From Alkaliphilus flagellatus (GTDB lineage Bacteria; Bacillota; Clostridia; Peptostreptococcales; Natronincolaceae): a DNA stretch of 64,000 nt. Shown here piece after piece: positions 24,882-34,353 of this stretch (positions within the stretch are counted from its first letter, which is position 1; the number at the start of each line of letters is the position of its first letter). The translations under genes were made by a program, and so were the position numbers. The stretch covers positions 513,164 through 577,163 of the forward strand of contig NZ_JAHLQK010000002.1 of the NCBI RefSeq assembly GCF_018919215.1, given 5' to 3'. A model generated the notes under the pieces. That model was not told where the DNA came from, did not search any database, and was given only the letters and a program-made list of their open reading frames with translations.

Positions 24882-25262
24882 ATGTTTAAACGTATAGACC
24901 ATGTTGCATTTGCTGTAAAGGACAGACAAAAATCAATTGATTTTTATGAGAAATATTTCGGCTTTAGGAAATATTTTGAACATGATGTTCCAGGCATGCC
25001 AGAAATTGAAAAAGTAGTTTATCTTCAATTGGGAGATACTGTTTTAGAATTTGAGCACTGGACAAAAGAAAAGAAAAATAGTGGATTTCATTTTTGTCTT
25101 GTTAGCAATGACTTTGATGCTGATTATCAAAGACTTAAGAATGCAGGTGTTCCGGTTGTGACCGAACCTCATATTCCCACTCCAAGAGTACCGCAAGAAA
25201 TTGGTTGGAAAAGAGTAATTTTTAAAGGACCTGATGGTGAACTTATCGAATTTAGAGGTTAA
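24882..25262 (+). CDS. VOC (glyoxalase/dioxygenase-fold) protein
   Basis: A 126-residue vicinal-oxygen-chelate protein with two beta-alpha-beta-beta-beta modules. IDHVAFAVKDRQKSIDFYEKYF gives the first metal His, VYLQLGDTVLEFEH the first Glu, GFHFCLVSNDFDADYQRL the second His, and FKGPDGELIEFRG the last Glu. It may be a glyoxalase-I-like lyase, epimerase or resistance protein. The HxlR-cupin-VOC set suggests response to an electrophile or aldehyde, which is inference. TGGAGGTAG precedes the ATG. Confidence 0.82.
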   Translation: MFKRIDHVAFAVKDRQKSIDFYEKYFGFRKYFEHDVPGMPEIEKVVYLQLGDTVLEFEHWTKEKKNSGFHFCLVSNDFDADYQRLKNAGVPVVTEPHIPTPRVPQEIGWKRVIFKGPDGELIEFRG

Positions 25263-25356
25263 TTTGTTAGGTATGCATTAGAAAAAGCTAGACTGAAAAA
25301 TAAGTGGTCCATGGTTTTCATTCCTTTTATTTCAATCGGAATCTAATTAATTATTT

Positions 25357-25406
25357 AAATAAAAGGGGCTATGTCACAATAAAAAGTGAGATAGTCCCTT
25401 ATTTTA
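25357..25406. terminator. Terminator after the VOC gene
   Basis: Imperfect arms AAATAAAAGGGGCTATGTCAC and its partner at 25386-25406 form a long hairpin ending in TTATTTTATTT. The A/T-rich ends allow bidirectional use with the convergent OsmC gene. Confidence 0.65.
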
Positions 25407-25481
25407 TTTCCATAATAGATTCAATCTTAGTTTTTATATTGGTTAATGATTAATATAAAACCATTTATATTAATAATATTA

Positions 25482-25901
25482 TTATTTTTCAGTACGTATT
25501 TCATATGTTATAGGTGAAGCTTTCTCTAGCATAGCAGTTACTCCGCAGTATTTTTCTTGGGATAAAGATACGGCTTTTTTTAACTTGTCCATAGGAAGGT
25601 CTTTCCCCTTAAAAGTAAATACCAAATGAATTGATTTATAAATTTTTGGATGTTCCTCAGTTTGATCTGCTTCAGCTGTAATTATTACATCGTCTAATTC
25701 TACTCTCATTTTCTTTAATATGGACATAATATCAATTCCTGTACAACCAATTAATCCTGCTAATAGAAGTGCTTTTGGCCGTGGGCCTAAATCATTTCCA
25801 CCTATTTCCGGAGATGCATCCGTAATAAGGGTATGACCATTTAGTTGCATTTCAAATGCCATATTTTCTTTTAAATTAGCTGTTAATTTTGTTTTACTCA
25901 T
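25482..25901 (-). CDS. OsmC family protein
   Basis: A 139-residue OsmC/Ohr-fold protein. The peroxidatic cysteine region reads ALLLAGLIGCTGIDIMSIL, and the second conserved cysteine lies in LSQEKYCGVTAMLEKAS. HTLITDASPEIGGNDLGPRPKALL is the substrate-loop block. It is probably a thiol-dependent peroxidase for organic hydroperoxides. The YhfA-like branch is also possible. ATG 25901 is used since AAGGGAGC lies seven bases upstream and overlaps the alternative 25919 start. Confidence 0.86.
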   Translation of the reverse strand: MSKTKLTANLKENMAFEMQLNGHTLITDASPEIGGNDLGPRPKALLLAGLIGCTGIDIMSILKKMRVELDDVIITAEADQTEEHPKIYKSIHLVFTFKGKDLPMDKLKKAVSLSQEKYCGVTAMLEKASPITYEIRTEK

Positions 25902-26088
25902 TAAATTAGCTCCCTTCAATAATCTATATATCCCTTTTACCCAATAATTATAAAAATATTTATTATAATTTAAAATTATGTAAATAATAAAATATTTAAT
26001 TTAGTCAATACCTAAAATATGATATAGTATATACAAATACATATGCTGGAAATTAGGCACTTTATGCTGAAAAAAGGGCGGTGAGAAT

Positions 26089-27486
26089 TTGAATACTTTA
26101 TTTTCTAAATTGCAGTTTGAAAAAATATTAGATCATGTTGGCGAAGGAGTACAAGTGATTGATATTAGCGGGGAAATAGTATTTTGCAATACCTTTGCAG
26201 CTCAGCTAGATAATGTGTGTCGTGAAGAGGCAATAGGAAAGTATATTTTAGATATTTATCCTTCTTTAACGGAAGAAACAAGTACAATATTACAAGTTAT
26301 TAAAACAAAAGAGCCTATTTTGAATATGCAACAGACCTTTCTTAACTATAAGGGCCATAAAATTACTACAGTTAATTCATCTATACCTATACTAGATGGC
26401 GAAGAAATATTAGGAGTGCTTGAGGTTTCAAGAGATATTACTGAGGTTAAGGCATTATCAGAAAAGCTGGTGGACTTACAGGAAAGGTTATATTCTAATA
26501 CTGGTACTAGTAAAAAAACTAGGGAAAAGGGTATGGCTAAATATACTACGAAGGATTTAATAGGAAATAGCGAAGTAATGCTAAAGTTAAAGCATAGGAT
26601 TTTAAAGGCAGGGGAAACTCAGTCCCCCGTAATAGTTTTTGGAGAAACTGGAACGGGTAAGGAGCTTGTAGTGCAGTCTATACATAATGCTAGCCAAAAA
26701 AAGGATAAGCCATTTGTCGCGCAAAACTGTGCTGCTCTTCCGGCTAGTTTATTAGAAAGTATTTTATTTGGTACAGTCAAAGGAAGCTTTACTGGTGCAG
26801 AGGATAGGGCAGGTTTATTTGAACTTGCTAATGGGGGGACTTTGTTTTTAGATGAAGTTAATTCTATGCCTGTAGAGCTTCAAGCAAAGCTTTTGCGGGT
26901 TCTACAGGAGGGATATATTCGAAGAGTAGGGGATATTCGCACTAGAGATGTAGATGTTAGGGTAATTGCAGCTATGAATATAGATCCTATGGAAGCTGTT
27001 GAAAAAGGTAATTTGAGAAAAGACCTATTTTATCGTTTAAATGTTGTTTCTATCAGAGTACCGCATTTAGCCGAAAGAAAAGAAGATATACAACACCTAG
27101 TTAAATTTTTTATCCAAAGATTTAATTACAGATTACATAAGCAGGTATTAGGGATTACGGATGAGATTATGGATATTTTTATGAACTACGATTGGCCAGG
27201 GAATGTTAGAGAGTTAGAGCATATTATAGAAGGTGCAATGAATGTTATGGATGGAAGATTTATAGAAAAGGATGATCTGTCCTACCATTTGTCAATAAAT
27301 CAATATGACTATCAAATCAAGAATCTAAAAGAAGATTTAGATTTGAAGGAAAGACTAGAGAAGGTGGAAAAGCAATATATACAAGACGCTTTAACTAACT
27401 CTAATGGTAATATTACAAGTGCTGCAAAGAAGCTTGGAATACCTAGACAAACACTTCAATATAAAAAATTGAAATATAATCTATAA
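26089..27486 (+). CDS. Sigma-54-dependent transcriptional activator (PAS-AAA+-Fis)
   Basis: A 465-residue enhancer-binding protein. A PAS domain (about 10-125; ILDHVGEGVQVIDISGEIVFCN) senses a signal. The AAA+ domain (about 160-385) has Walker A FGETGTGKE, the sigma-54 contact loop GSFTGAED and Walker B GGTLFLDEVNSMP. A Fis-type HTH (NITSAAKKLGIPRQTLQYKKL) ends the protein. The start is TTG 26089 after GGCGGTGAGAA. The sigma-54 promoter 200 bases downstream, in front of kdd-kamA, makes the lysine fermentation operon its likely target, with lysine or an intermediate as a possible PAS signal (inference). Confidence 0.92.
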   Translation: MNTLFSKLQFEKILDHVGEGVQVIDISGEIVFCNTFAAQLDNVCREEAIGKYILDIYPSLTEETSTILQVIKTKEPILNMQQTFLNYKGHKITTVNSSIPILDGEEILGVLEVSRDITEVKALSEKLVDLQERLYSNTGTSKKTREKGMAKYTTKDLIGNSEVMLKLKHRILKAGETQSPVIVFGETGTGKELVVQSIHNASQKKDKPFVAQNCAALPASLLESILFGTVKGSFTGAEDRAGLFELANGGTLFLDEVNSMPVELQAKLLRVLQEGYIRRVGDIRTRDVDVRVIAAMNIDPMEAVEKGNLRKDLFYRLNVVSIRVPHLAERKEDIQHLVKFFIQRFNYRLHKQVLGITDEIMDIFMNYDWPGNVRELEHIIEGAMNVMDGRFIEKDDLSYHLSINQYDYQIKNLKEDLDLKERLEKVEKQYIQDALTNSNGNITSAAKKLGIPRQTLQYKKLKYNL

Positions 27487-27538
27487 TGAAAATTATACTG
27501 AAGATGTAATGGTACAAAAATACTAACTACTTTAAAAT

Positions 27539-27558
27539 ACCGCCTGATTTTGGGCGGT
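27539..27558 (+). terminator. Weak hairpin after the sigma-54 activator gene
   Basis: ACCGCC (27539-27544) pairs with GGCGGT (27553-27558) and is followed by a T/A-rich tract without a pure T-run. Confidence 0.45.
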
Positions 27559-27681
27559 TATTATTATGTAAACTATTATGGAGATTAATTACTAATTATT
27601 TATTGTATTGTAATTCATTGAATTTACAGGATTACAGAAAAAAATACTCGGTAATTTAGTATATATTTGAAATTTACAGAA

Positions 27682-27699
27682 TTGGCATAAAAATTGCAT
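27682..27699 (+). promoter_or_regulatory. Sigma-54 (-24/-12) promoter of the lysine fermentation operon
   Basis: TTGGCATAAAAATTGCAT carries GG (27684-27685) and GC (27696-27697) with the obligatory ten bases between them, and matches the TGGCA-N-TTGCA consensus. It lies 54 bases before the preferred kdd start and just downstream of an enhancer-binding protein gene. The sequence AATTTACAG occurs at 27621 and again at 27671, 50 bases apart, and could relate to activator binding. Confidence 0.88.
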
Positions 27700-27752
27700 T
27701 TTTATAATAAGGTGGTAGTAAAATCTTAATGAATATAGGGGGATTGATGATT

Positions 27753-28790
27753 ATGAAAAAGGGATGTCCTTACGGCACCCATAGGGTAATTGAACCTAAA
27801 GGAGTTTTGCCGCAGCCAGCAATTAAGATTTCTAATGATATGGAAATTTACGATAACGAAATATTAATTGATGTACAAACATTAAATATAGACTCTGCAA
27901 GCTTTACTCAAATAAAAGAAGAAGCTGGAGGAGACTTAGAAAAGATAAAGGAAATTATGTTAAATATAGTAGAAACAAAGGGAAAACATCAAAATCCTGT
28001 TACTGGTTCTGGCGGGATGCTAATAGGATCAGTGGAAAAAATCGGACCGGCACTTGAAGGAAAAACTAATTTAAAAGTAGGGGATAAGATAGCAACCTTA
28101 GTATCTCTATCACTTACGCCACTTAGAATTGATAACATAAATGAAATTCGTAAAGACATAGATCAGGTAGATATTGATGGGAAAGCCATCTTATTTGAAA
28201 GTGGCATTTATGCAGTTATTCCAGAGGATCTTCCAGAAAATCTAGTTCTTTCTGTATTAGATGTGGCCGGTGCTCCTGCTCAAACAGCAAAGCTAGTAAA
28301 ACCAGGTAACAATGTTGTAATTATCGGTGGTACTGGAAAGTCTGGTATGCTCTGCTTATACGAAGCAAAAAAACGTGCTGGAGTTACTGGAAAGGTAGTT
28401 TGTGTAGATTATAGCGCAAAATCAATTGAAAGAGCGAAAAATGCTAACTTAGCCGATTTCTATGTTGAAGCGGATGCAACAGATGCAGTTGGATTAATGG
28501 AAAAAATAAAGGAAGTAACCAATGGAGAAATGGCTGATATCGTTATTAATTGCGTTAATATTCCTAATACAGAAATGGGAAGTATTTTATCTGCAAAAAA
28601 TGATGGTATAGTTTATTTCTTTAGCATGGCAACTAGCTTTACAAAGGCTGCATTAGGTGCAGAAGGAGTAGGACAGGATACTACTATGATAATGGGTAAT
28701 GGATATACAAAAGGACATGGGGAAATAGCTCTTCAAATTATGAGGGAAAGTGAAGTTTTAAGTAAAATTTATCAGGAGTTATATGCTTAG
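27753..28790 (+). CDS. kdd: L-erythro-3,5-diaminohexanoate dehydrogenase
   Basis: NAD(P)-dependent oxidative deamination of 3,5-diaminohexanoate to 3-keto-5-aminohexanoate, the step after the two aminomutases in lysine fermentation. MKKGCPYGTHRVIEPKGVLP is the characteristic N-terminus. NNVVIIGGTGKSGMLCLYEA is the nucleotide-binding Rossmann loop (about residues 190-210), and VVCVDYSAKSIERAKNANL follows it. About 345 residues. AGGGGG (27737-27742) best fits ATG 27753; ATG 27747 and 27729 are in-frame alternatives. It is the first gene of a six-gene operon under the sigma-54 promoter. Confidence 0.9.
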   Translation: MKKGCPYGTHRVIEPKGVLPQPAIKISNDMEIYDNEILIDVQTLNIDSASFTQIKEEAGGDLEKIKEIMLNIVETKGKHQNPVTGSGGMLIGSVEKIGPALEGKTNLKVGDKIATLVSLSLTPLRIDNINEIRKDIDQVDIDGKAILFESGIYAVIPEDLPENLVLSVLDVAGAPAQTAKLVKPGNNVVIIGGTGKSGMLCLYEAKKRAGVTGKVVCVDYSAKSIERAKNANLADFYVEADATDAVGLMEKIKEVTNGEMADIVINCVNIPNTEMGSILSAKNDGIVYFFSMATSFTKAALGAEGVGQDTTMIMGNGYTKGHGEIALQIMRESEVLSKIYQELYA

Positions 28791-28836
28791 AATGTTAAGT
28801 TTTCAGCAAACACTATTTATAAGGGGAGAGTGTATT

Positions 28837-30087
28837 ATGTCTAATTATAAGAATATAAAGATGTGGGAAGATGTACCAGAAGACCAATGGAATGATTGGC
28901 AATGGCAGGTTAGAAATAGAATCACAACTGTAGAAGATCTAAAGAAAGTAATAAATCTTACGCAAGAAGAAGAAAAGGGTATAAATGAATGTCTTAAAAC
29001 GCTTAGAATGGGCATTACACCATACTATGCTTCTTTAATGGATAAGGAGGATCCTAACTGTCCTATTAGAAAGCAAGCAGTACCTATTATGACAGAACTT
29101 CATAAAAGTGATGCAGATATGGATGACCCACTTCATGAAGATGCAGACTCTCCAGTTCCAGGTCTTACTCACAGATATCCAGATAGAGTCTTATTACTTA
29201 TTACAGATATGTGCTCTATGTACTGTAGACACTGTACTAGAAGAAGATTTGCAGGACAAAATGATACAGCTATGCCAATACATAGAATAGATGCTGCTAT
29301 CGAATATATTGCAAAAACACCTCAAGTAAGAGATGTACTTTTATCTGGTGGAGATTGCCTATTAGTTTCTGATGAAAAGCTTGAATATATTATTAGTAAA
29401 CTAAGACAAATAGAGCATGTTGAGATTATCCGTTTAGGTAGTAGGACTCCTGTAGTTATGCCACAAAGAATTACACCAAACCTTGTAAATATGCTTAAAA
29501 AATATCATCCAATTTGGTTAAATACCCACTTCAATCATCCTAAGGAGCTAACTGAAGAAGCTAAAAAAGCATTAGCTTTACTTGCAGATTCGGGTATACC
29601 ACTTGGAAATCAATCTGTGCTTTTAAGAGGGGTTAACGATTGTGTTCATGTAATGAAGGATTTGGTACACGGATTAGTTAAAGAAAGAGTTAGACCTTAC
29701 TATATTTATCAATGTGACCTATCTATGGGCATTGAGCACTTTAGAACTTCAGTAGCTAAGGGAATCGAAATTATAGAAGGGCTAAGAGGACATACATCTG
29801 GCTATGCAGTACCTACATTTGTAGTAGACGCACCTGGTGGCGGTGGAAAGATACCAGTAATGCCGAATTATGTTATATCTCAATCTCACAATAAGGTTGT
29901 ACTTCGTAACTACGAAGGAGTTATTACAACATATACAGAGCCAGATAAATATAATGATAAATGTAGCTGCCCTGTATGTTCAGGAGAAAAAGAAGTTAAG
30001 CTACATGGAGTGGCAGGACTTGTACAAGGTAATGGAATATCCTTAGAGCCTGCACAGCTTGAAAGACATAATCGTAGTAATCACTAG
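28837..30087 (+). CDS. kamA: L-lysine 2,3-aminomutase
   Basis: Radical SAM, PLP-dependent enzyme that converts L-lysine to beta-lysine. C126-x3-C130-x2-C133 (DMCSMYCRHCTRRRF) binds the 4Fe-4S/SAM cluster, RGHTSGYAVPTFVVDAPGGG leads to the PLP lysine in GGKIPVMPNYV, and the tail CSCPVCSGEKE holds the structural zinc cysteines of the clostridial enzyme. The 416-residue length is standard. ATG 28837 follows AAGGGGAG, so the longer frame from 28783 overlapping kdd is not used. It is the second gene of the lysine operon and cytoplasmic. Homologous glutamate 2,3-aminomutase is less likely given the kamD/kamE context. Confidence 0.96.
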   Translation: MSNYKNIKMWEDVPEDQWNDWQWQVRNRITTVEDLKKVINLTQEEEKGINECLKTLRMGITPYYASLMDKEDPNCPIRKQAVPIMTELHKSDADMDDPLHEDADSPVPGLTHRYPDRVLLLITDMCSMYCRHCTRRRFAGQNDTAMPIHRIDAAIEYIAKTPQVRDVLLSGGDCLLVSDEKLEYIISKLRQIEHVEIIRLGSRTPVVMPQRITPNLVNMLKKYHPIWLNTHFNHPKELTEEAKKALALLADSGIPLGNQSVLLRGVNDCVHVMKDLVHGLVKERVRPYYIYQCDLSMGIEHFRTSVAKGIEIIEGLRGHTSGYAVPTFVVDAPGGGGKIPVMPNYVISQSHNKVVLRNYEGVITTYTEPDKYNDKCSCPVCSGEKEVKLHGVAGLVQGNGISLEPAQLERHNRSNH

Positions 30088-30094
30088 AAAAAAC

Positions 30095-30112
30095 GGAGGA
30101 CTTAGGTCCTCC
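30095..30112 (+). terminator. Intercistronic hairpin after kamA
   Basis: GGAGGAC (30095-30101) and GTCCTCC (30106-30112) form a tight stem with a 4-base loop. No T-run follows, so it more likely stabilises the upstream mRNA or attenuates than fully terminates. Confidence 0.5.
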
Positions 30113-30212
30113 TCAATTTAAGTACTTGAAATTTTTAACAAATGTTAAAAATTGAGTGCGCCATAGAGTGGTGCGGTAGCAACAACGAAATTTTAAGATT
30201 GGGTGAGTTTGT

Positions 30213-31244
30213 ATGAAATTATTCGATTTAATATATCCCCACTATAAAACAGTATCTTTAATAGGAATGGCAAAAAATGCAGGTAAAACTATGGTTCTCA
30301 ATCATATAATAGAGGAAGCTATTGAAAATAATGTTAAAATAGGACTTACCTCTACTGGGAGAGATGGAGAAAGAGAAGACATAGTTACTAAGACTGAAAA
30401 ACCAACTATTTATGTTGAAAGAGGAACAATAATAGCTACTGCAAAAGATCTTTTATTAAAATGTGAAGCTAAGGTAGAAATTTTAGAAGTTACACCCTAC
30501 ACCACTTCTTTAGGAGAAGTTATAATAGGAAAAGTACGTTCCTGTGGACTAATCCAGTTGGCAGGGCCAGACGTAAATGCATATATGAAGGATGTAGCTA
30601 ATAAAATGTTAAGCTATGGTGCGGCTATTGTTCTAATAGATGGTGCTATAGACAGAAAAAGTGTAGCTTCTCCTTGGATAGCAGATGCGGCTATTTTATC
30701 CACTGGAGCAGTAATTAGTCGAAATGTTGAAGTGGTTAAAAATGAAACCATTCATCAAGTAGAGCTTTTTCAATTGGAAGAAGTTAAGTGTGAGAACCTT
30801 AAAAAGGTAGCGGCTGAAATATATGAAAGAAAAGGTTACGCTATAGTAGATAAAAACGGAAGTGTAGAGGAATTATCAATAAAAACCGCATTAAATAGTG
30901 GTACTATTATTGGAAGTGCAATAAATGGAGATAGTAAATTTGTTATATTAAGTGGATCTTTAGTAGAGAGAGTAATTACACATATTATGGATGTATGTCC
31001 CTATTATAAGAATGTAACCTTTATAGTACAAGATTCCACTAAGATTTTTATAGATAGGAGAAGCTGGAGGGCTTTCAAAGGTAGAGGAATTAAAGTTAAA
31101 GTTTTACATCCGATTAAAATTTTAGCAGTTACTACAAATCCCTATGCCCCAGAAGGGTATTTTTTCGAGCCTCAAGGCTTTCTGCAACATATGAGGCAAG
31201 CACTGTCTCCTATATCTGTTATTGATGTGAAGCTGGAGGAATAA
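30213..31244 (+). CDS. kamB: KamB, P-loop protein of the lysine 5,6-aminomutase system
   Basis: A 343-residue protein with a P-loop near the start (TVSLIGMAKNAGKTMVLNHI, residues about 14-33), then a GLTSTGRDGERED loop and an IVLIDGAIDRKS Walker-B-like strand, so a nucleotide-dependent enzyme is expected. It is known only as the conserved companion of kamC, kamD and kamE in lysine-fermenting bacteria. It is thought to help KamC reactivate or load adenosylcobalamin in the aminomutase, but I know of no direct proof. It ends two bases before kamC. The spacing after kamA (125 bases) is larger than elsewhere in the operon and holds the hairpin above. Confidence 0.82.
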   Translation: MKLFDLIYPHYKTVSLIGMAKNAGKTMVLNHIIEEAIENNVKIGLTSTGRDGEREDIVTKTEKPTIYVERGTIIATAKDLLLKCEAKVEILEVTPYTTSLGEVIIGKVRSCGLIQLAGPDVNAYMKDVANKMLSYGAAIVLIDGAIDRKSVASPWIADAAILSTGAVISRNVEVVKNETIHQVELFQLEEVKCENLKKVAAEIYERKGYAIVDKNGSVEELSIKTALNSGTIIGSAINGDSKFVILSGSLVERVITHIMDVCPYYKNVTFIVQDSTKIFIDRRSWRAFKGRGIKVKVLHPIKILAVTTNPYAPEGYFFEPQGFLQHMRQALSPISVIDVKLEE

Positions 31245-31246
31245 AA

Positions 31247-32788
31247 ATGTCTAATGATTGGATTAACCCACAAATAAAGAAAGAAATTGGACTGGTGGAG
31301 GTACTAGATAAACTAGTTGTAATATCCCAATATGGTATGTCTAAAAAGCTAGGTTTAAAGCCATTTCTACAGGAAAAAATACAATGTCTAATACAGGAGT
31401 TGGATGATGTATCTATTGTAAAAAGCTTCATGGAAAATAGTCCTCAGATTTGTAATAACATCATTAGGCTATTAAAGGAAATAAAAGATATAAGAGGATC
31501 TTTAGAAAGAGCTTTAAGGAATGAGATATTAAATGAGGTAGAGTTTTTTGAAATTAAAAACCAACTAATGCTAATGGCAGAGCTTAGAAGACTTTTGTTA
31601 AGAGAAGAAGAATTAAGTATAGAAAAAATTAAGCTCATAAATATAGATGACATAATAAAGCTTCTAGATCCTGAAGAAACAGGTATGAGAACCTTTTATA
31701 TTTATGACAAATATTCCACACTATTAACGGAACTTAGGGATAATATAGCCCGTATAGAAAAGCAAATGTGGATAGAAAAAAAGAAAAGTAAGAGAAGTAA
31801 GAGAAGTCTACAAAGCTGCTTAGATGAATCTTCGAATAATGCACAGAATGAAAGCTTAGAAGTACTGATGATGGAGCTAGAAAATCTTAAAATAAAAGAA
31901 GAAGAAGAGGAGCTACGAATTAGGGAGTGGCTATCTTTAGATATAAAAAACAACAACAAGGTTATTTTGCAAAATATAAATGCCATAGGTGAGCTAGATT
32001 TTATGTTAGCAAAGGCAAGGCTAGCGATTGAAACTAGGTCGGTAAAGCCTAATATAGTTAATAAAGGACAAGTAACTTTTGTAGATGGAAGGCATATTCC
32101 ATTAGAAAACTATTTGAAGGAAAAAGGGACTGCCTATACCCCAATTTATATTGAACTAGATGAAGGTGTTACGGTAATTACTGGTGCTAATATGGGAGGT
32201 AAGACCGTTTCACTAAAGTTGGTTGGGCTTATAGTAGCTATGGCTCAACTAGGTTTTTATGTACCAGCTAAGAAAGCTACTGTTGGATTATTTGATTTTA
32301 TTTATTTTTCCTCAGGAGATCAGCAATCTATTCAGTCTGGGCTTTCTACATTTGGCGGAGAAATACACGGGTTAAGTAAAGTATTAAATAGAAATGGTGA
32401 AAAAGGATTGGTATTAATAGATGAATTAGCAAGAGGAACAAATCCAATAGAGGGTTATGGTATTTCCAAGGGTATAATAACCTATTTAAAAAAGTCCACC
32501 TTTGTTTCCCTAATAACTACCCACTTTGACGGACTTAGCAACATAGAAGGGATTAAGCATCTTCAAGTAGTTGGACTAAAAAATATAGATATAAACAGTC
32601 TTAAAGCACATATTCAAAAGCAGGATTGTAGAAATCAAATATTAGAAAAATATATGGACTATAGACTTGAAGAAATAAAAGAAGGAACTAAAGTACCTAA
32701 GGATGCTATTTTGGTAGCTGGGCTTATGGGACTTAATGAAGAGATTTTAGATATTGCTAAAAGGGCAGTGGAAGAAGTCGATAGATAG
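31247..32788 (+). CDS. kamC: KamC, MutS-like ATPase of the lysine 5,6-aminomutase system
   Basis: A 513-residue protein combining a helical, coiled-coil-rich N-terminal half (about 40-230, very rich in Glu/Lys) with a C-terminal MutS-type ABC ATPase. Walker A is TGANMGGKTVSLK (312-324), the signature region is LSTFGGEIHGL (366-376), Walker B is LVLIDELARGTNP (388-400) and the switch histidine lies in TTHFDGL. It lacks the mismatch-binding and connector domains of MutS, so repair is unlikely. Its fixed place between kamB and kamD points to work on the B12 aminomutase, probably cofactor exchange (inference). GGAGGA from the end of kamB serves as ribosome site. Confidence 0.85.
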   Translation: MSNDWINPQIKKEIGLVEVLDKLVVISQYGMSKKLGLKPFLQEKIQCLIQELDDVSIVKSFMENSPQICNNIIRLLKEIKDIRGSLERALRNEILNEVEFFEIKNQLMLMAELRRLLLREEELSIEKIKLINIDDIIKLLDPEETGMRTFYIYDKYSTLLTELRDNIARIEKQMWIEKKKSKRSKRSLQSCLDESSNNAQNESLEVLMMELENLKIKEEEEELRIREWLSLDIKNNNKVILQNINAIGELDFMLAKARLAIETRSVKPNIVNKGQVTFVDGRHIPLENYLKEKGTAYTPIYIELDEGVTVITGANMGGKTVSLKLVGLIVAMAQLGFYVPAKKATVGLFDFIYFSSGDQQSIQSGLSTFGGEIHGLSKVLNRNGEKGLVLIDELARGTNPIEGYGISKGIITYLKKSTFVSLITTHFDGLSNIEGIKHLQVVGLKNIDINSLKAHIQKQDCRNQILEKYMDYRLEEIKEGTKVPKDAILVAGLMGLNEEILDIAKRAVEEVDR

Positions 32789-32799
32789 GGGGAGTACAG

Positions 32800-34353
32800 T
32801 TGAGTAAATTGAATTTAGATAAAGGTCTAATAGAAAAGGCAAGAAGAGCAGCTTATAATATTACAAATGATGTACAAAGTTTTATAGATACTCACACTAC
32901 TATTACAGTAGAAAGAACTATTGCAAGATTACTTGGTGTAGATGGTGTAGATGAAATGGAAACACCTCTACCTAACGTTGTAGTTAATCATATACTAAAA
33001 GGTGGAGGACTTTCTGAGGGCATAGCATATTGGATAGGAAATGCTATGGTCTATACTGGAAAAACTCCACAAGAAATAGCTGAATCTGTAAGCAAAGGAG
33101 AGTTAGATTTAATTAAAACACCTGCACAATCAGATGAGGCTATAGCTGCTGCAATAAATAATATCGCCCTAAAAACAGTCGATAGAATAAAGGATAATCG
33201 AAAAAAGAGAGAAGATTATATAAACAATTTAGGCGAAGGACCAAAACCTTACCTGTATGTTATAGTTGCAACTGGAAATATTTACGAAGATGTGGTGCAA
33301 GCACAGGCTGCCGTAAGACAAGGAGCAGATGTTGTTGCAGTTATTAGGAGTACAGCACAAAGTTTACTAGATTACGTTCCATATGGTGCTACTACAGAAG
33401 GCTTTGGTGGTACATTTGCAACACAAGAGAACTTTAAAATAATGAGAAAAGCACTAGACGAAGTAGGGGAAGAGGTAGGTCGTTATATTAGGCTCTGTAA
33501 CTATTGCTCTGGGCTTTGTATGCCTGAAATAGCAGCAATGGGAGCTATGGAAAGACTAGATATGATGCTAAATGATGCTCTATATGGTATTTTATTTAGA
33601 GATATTAATATGCAAAGAACATTGGTAGATCAATATTTCTCTAGAGCAATAAACGGATTTGCAGGAATAATTATTAATACCGGTGAGGATAACTATTTAA
33701 CTACAGCAGATGCAGTAGAAGAAGCCCATACAGTACTTGCATCCCAGTTTATTAACGAACAGTTTGCTATTAAAGCTGGTATACCAGAGGAGCAAATGGG
33801 ACTTGGACACGCATTCGAAATGAATCCAGATGTTACAAATGGTTTCCTTTGGGAGCTAGCACAGGCACAAATGGCGAGAGAAATATTCCCTAAAGCACCA
33901 CTTAAATATATGCCGCCTACTAAGTTTATGACTGGAGATATTTTTAAAGGACATGTACAAAATGCATTATTTAACCTTGTGTCTATTTGGACTAATCAAG
34001 GTATTCAGCTATTAGGAATGCTTACAGAAGCCATACATACACCACATATGCATGATAGAGCTTTATCTATTGAAAATGCTAAATATATATTTAATAACTG
34101 TAGAGATTTAGGGGAAGAAATTGAATTTAAAAAAGATGGACAGATCCAAAAAAGAGCTCAAGAGGTTCTGGAGGACGCTACTGCATTACTAGAGCAAATA
34201 GAAAGAGACGGACTATTCTCTACTATAGAAGAAGGTAAGTTTGGTGGAGTAAAAAGATCAAGAACAGGCGGCAAGGGCTTAAATGGAGTAGTTAGAAAGA
34301 CAGAAAGCTATTTCAATCCTTTCATAGATTTATTTTTAGGAGGGGATAAATAA
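32800..34353 (+). CDS. kamD: Lysine 5,6-aminomutase alpha subunit
   Basis: The large subunit (517 residues) of the adenosylcobalamin- and PLP-dependent mutase that moves the terminal amino group of beta-lysine (or D-lysine) to give 3,5-diaminohexanoate. It forms the TIM-barrel catalytic domain. Conserved stretches include SFIDTHTTITVERTIARLL near the start, EGPKPYLYVIVATGNIYEDVV, and HAFEMNPDVTNGFLWELAQ. The start is TTG 32800, preceded by AGGGGGAG. It is translationally coupled to kamE by a one-base overlap (TAATG). Confidence 0.94.
   Translation: MSKLNLDKGLIEKARRAAYNITNDVQSFIDTHTTITVERTIARLLGVDGVDEMETPLPNVVVNHILKGGGLSEGIAYWIGNAMVYTGKTPQEIAESVSKGELDLIKTPAQSDEAIAAAINNIALKTVDRIKDNRKKREDYINNLGEGPKPYLYVIVATGNIYEDVVQAQAAVRQGADVVAVIRSTAQSLLDYVPYGATTEGFGGTFATQENFKIMRKALDEVGEEVGRYIRLCNYCSGLCMPEIAAMGAMERLDMMLNDALYGILFRDINMQRTLVDQYFSRAINGFAGIIINTGEDNYLTTADAVEEAHTVLASQFINEQFAIKAGIPEEQMGLGHAFEMNPDVTNGFLWELAQAQMAREIFPKAPLKYMPPTKFMTGDIFKGHVQNALFNLVSIWTNQGIQLLGMLTEAIHTPHMHDRALSIENAKYIFNNCRDLGEEIEFKKDGQIQKRAQEVLEDATALLEQIERDGLFSTIEEGKFGGVKRSRTGGKGLNGVVRKTESYFNPFIDLFLGGDK

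Noticed and set aside
26050..26070. Sigma-54 promoter before the activator gene (TAGGCACTTTATGCT)
   Set aside because: GG and GC are separated by eight bases instead of the required ten.
30130..30200. TGCGCCA/TGGTGCG inverted repeat before kamB
   Set aside because: Short and imperfect; could be chance, and no regulatory family is suggested.
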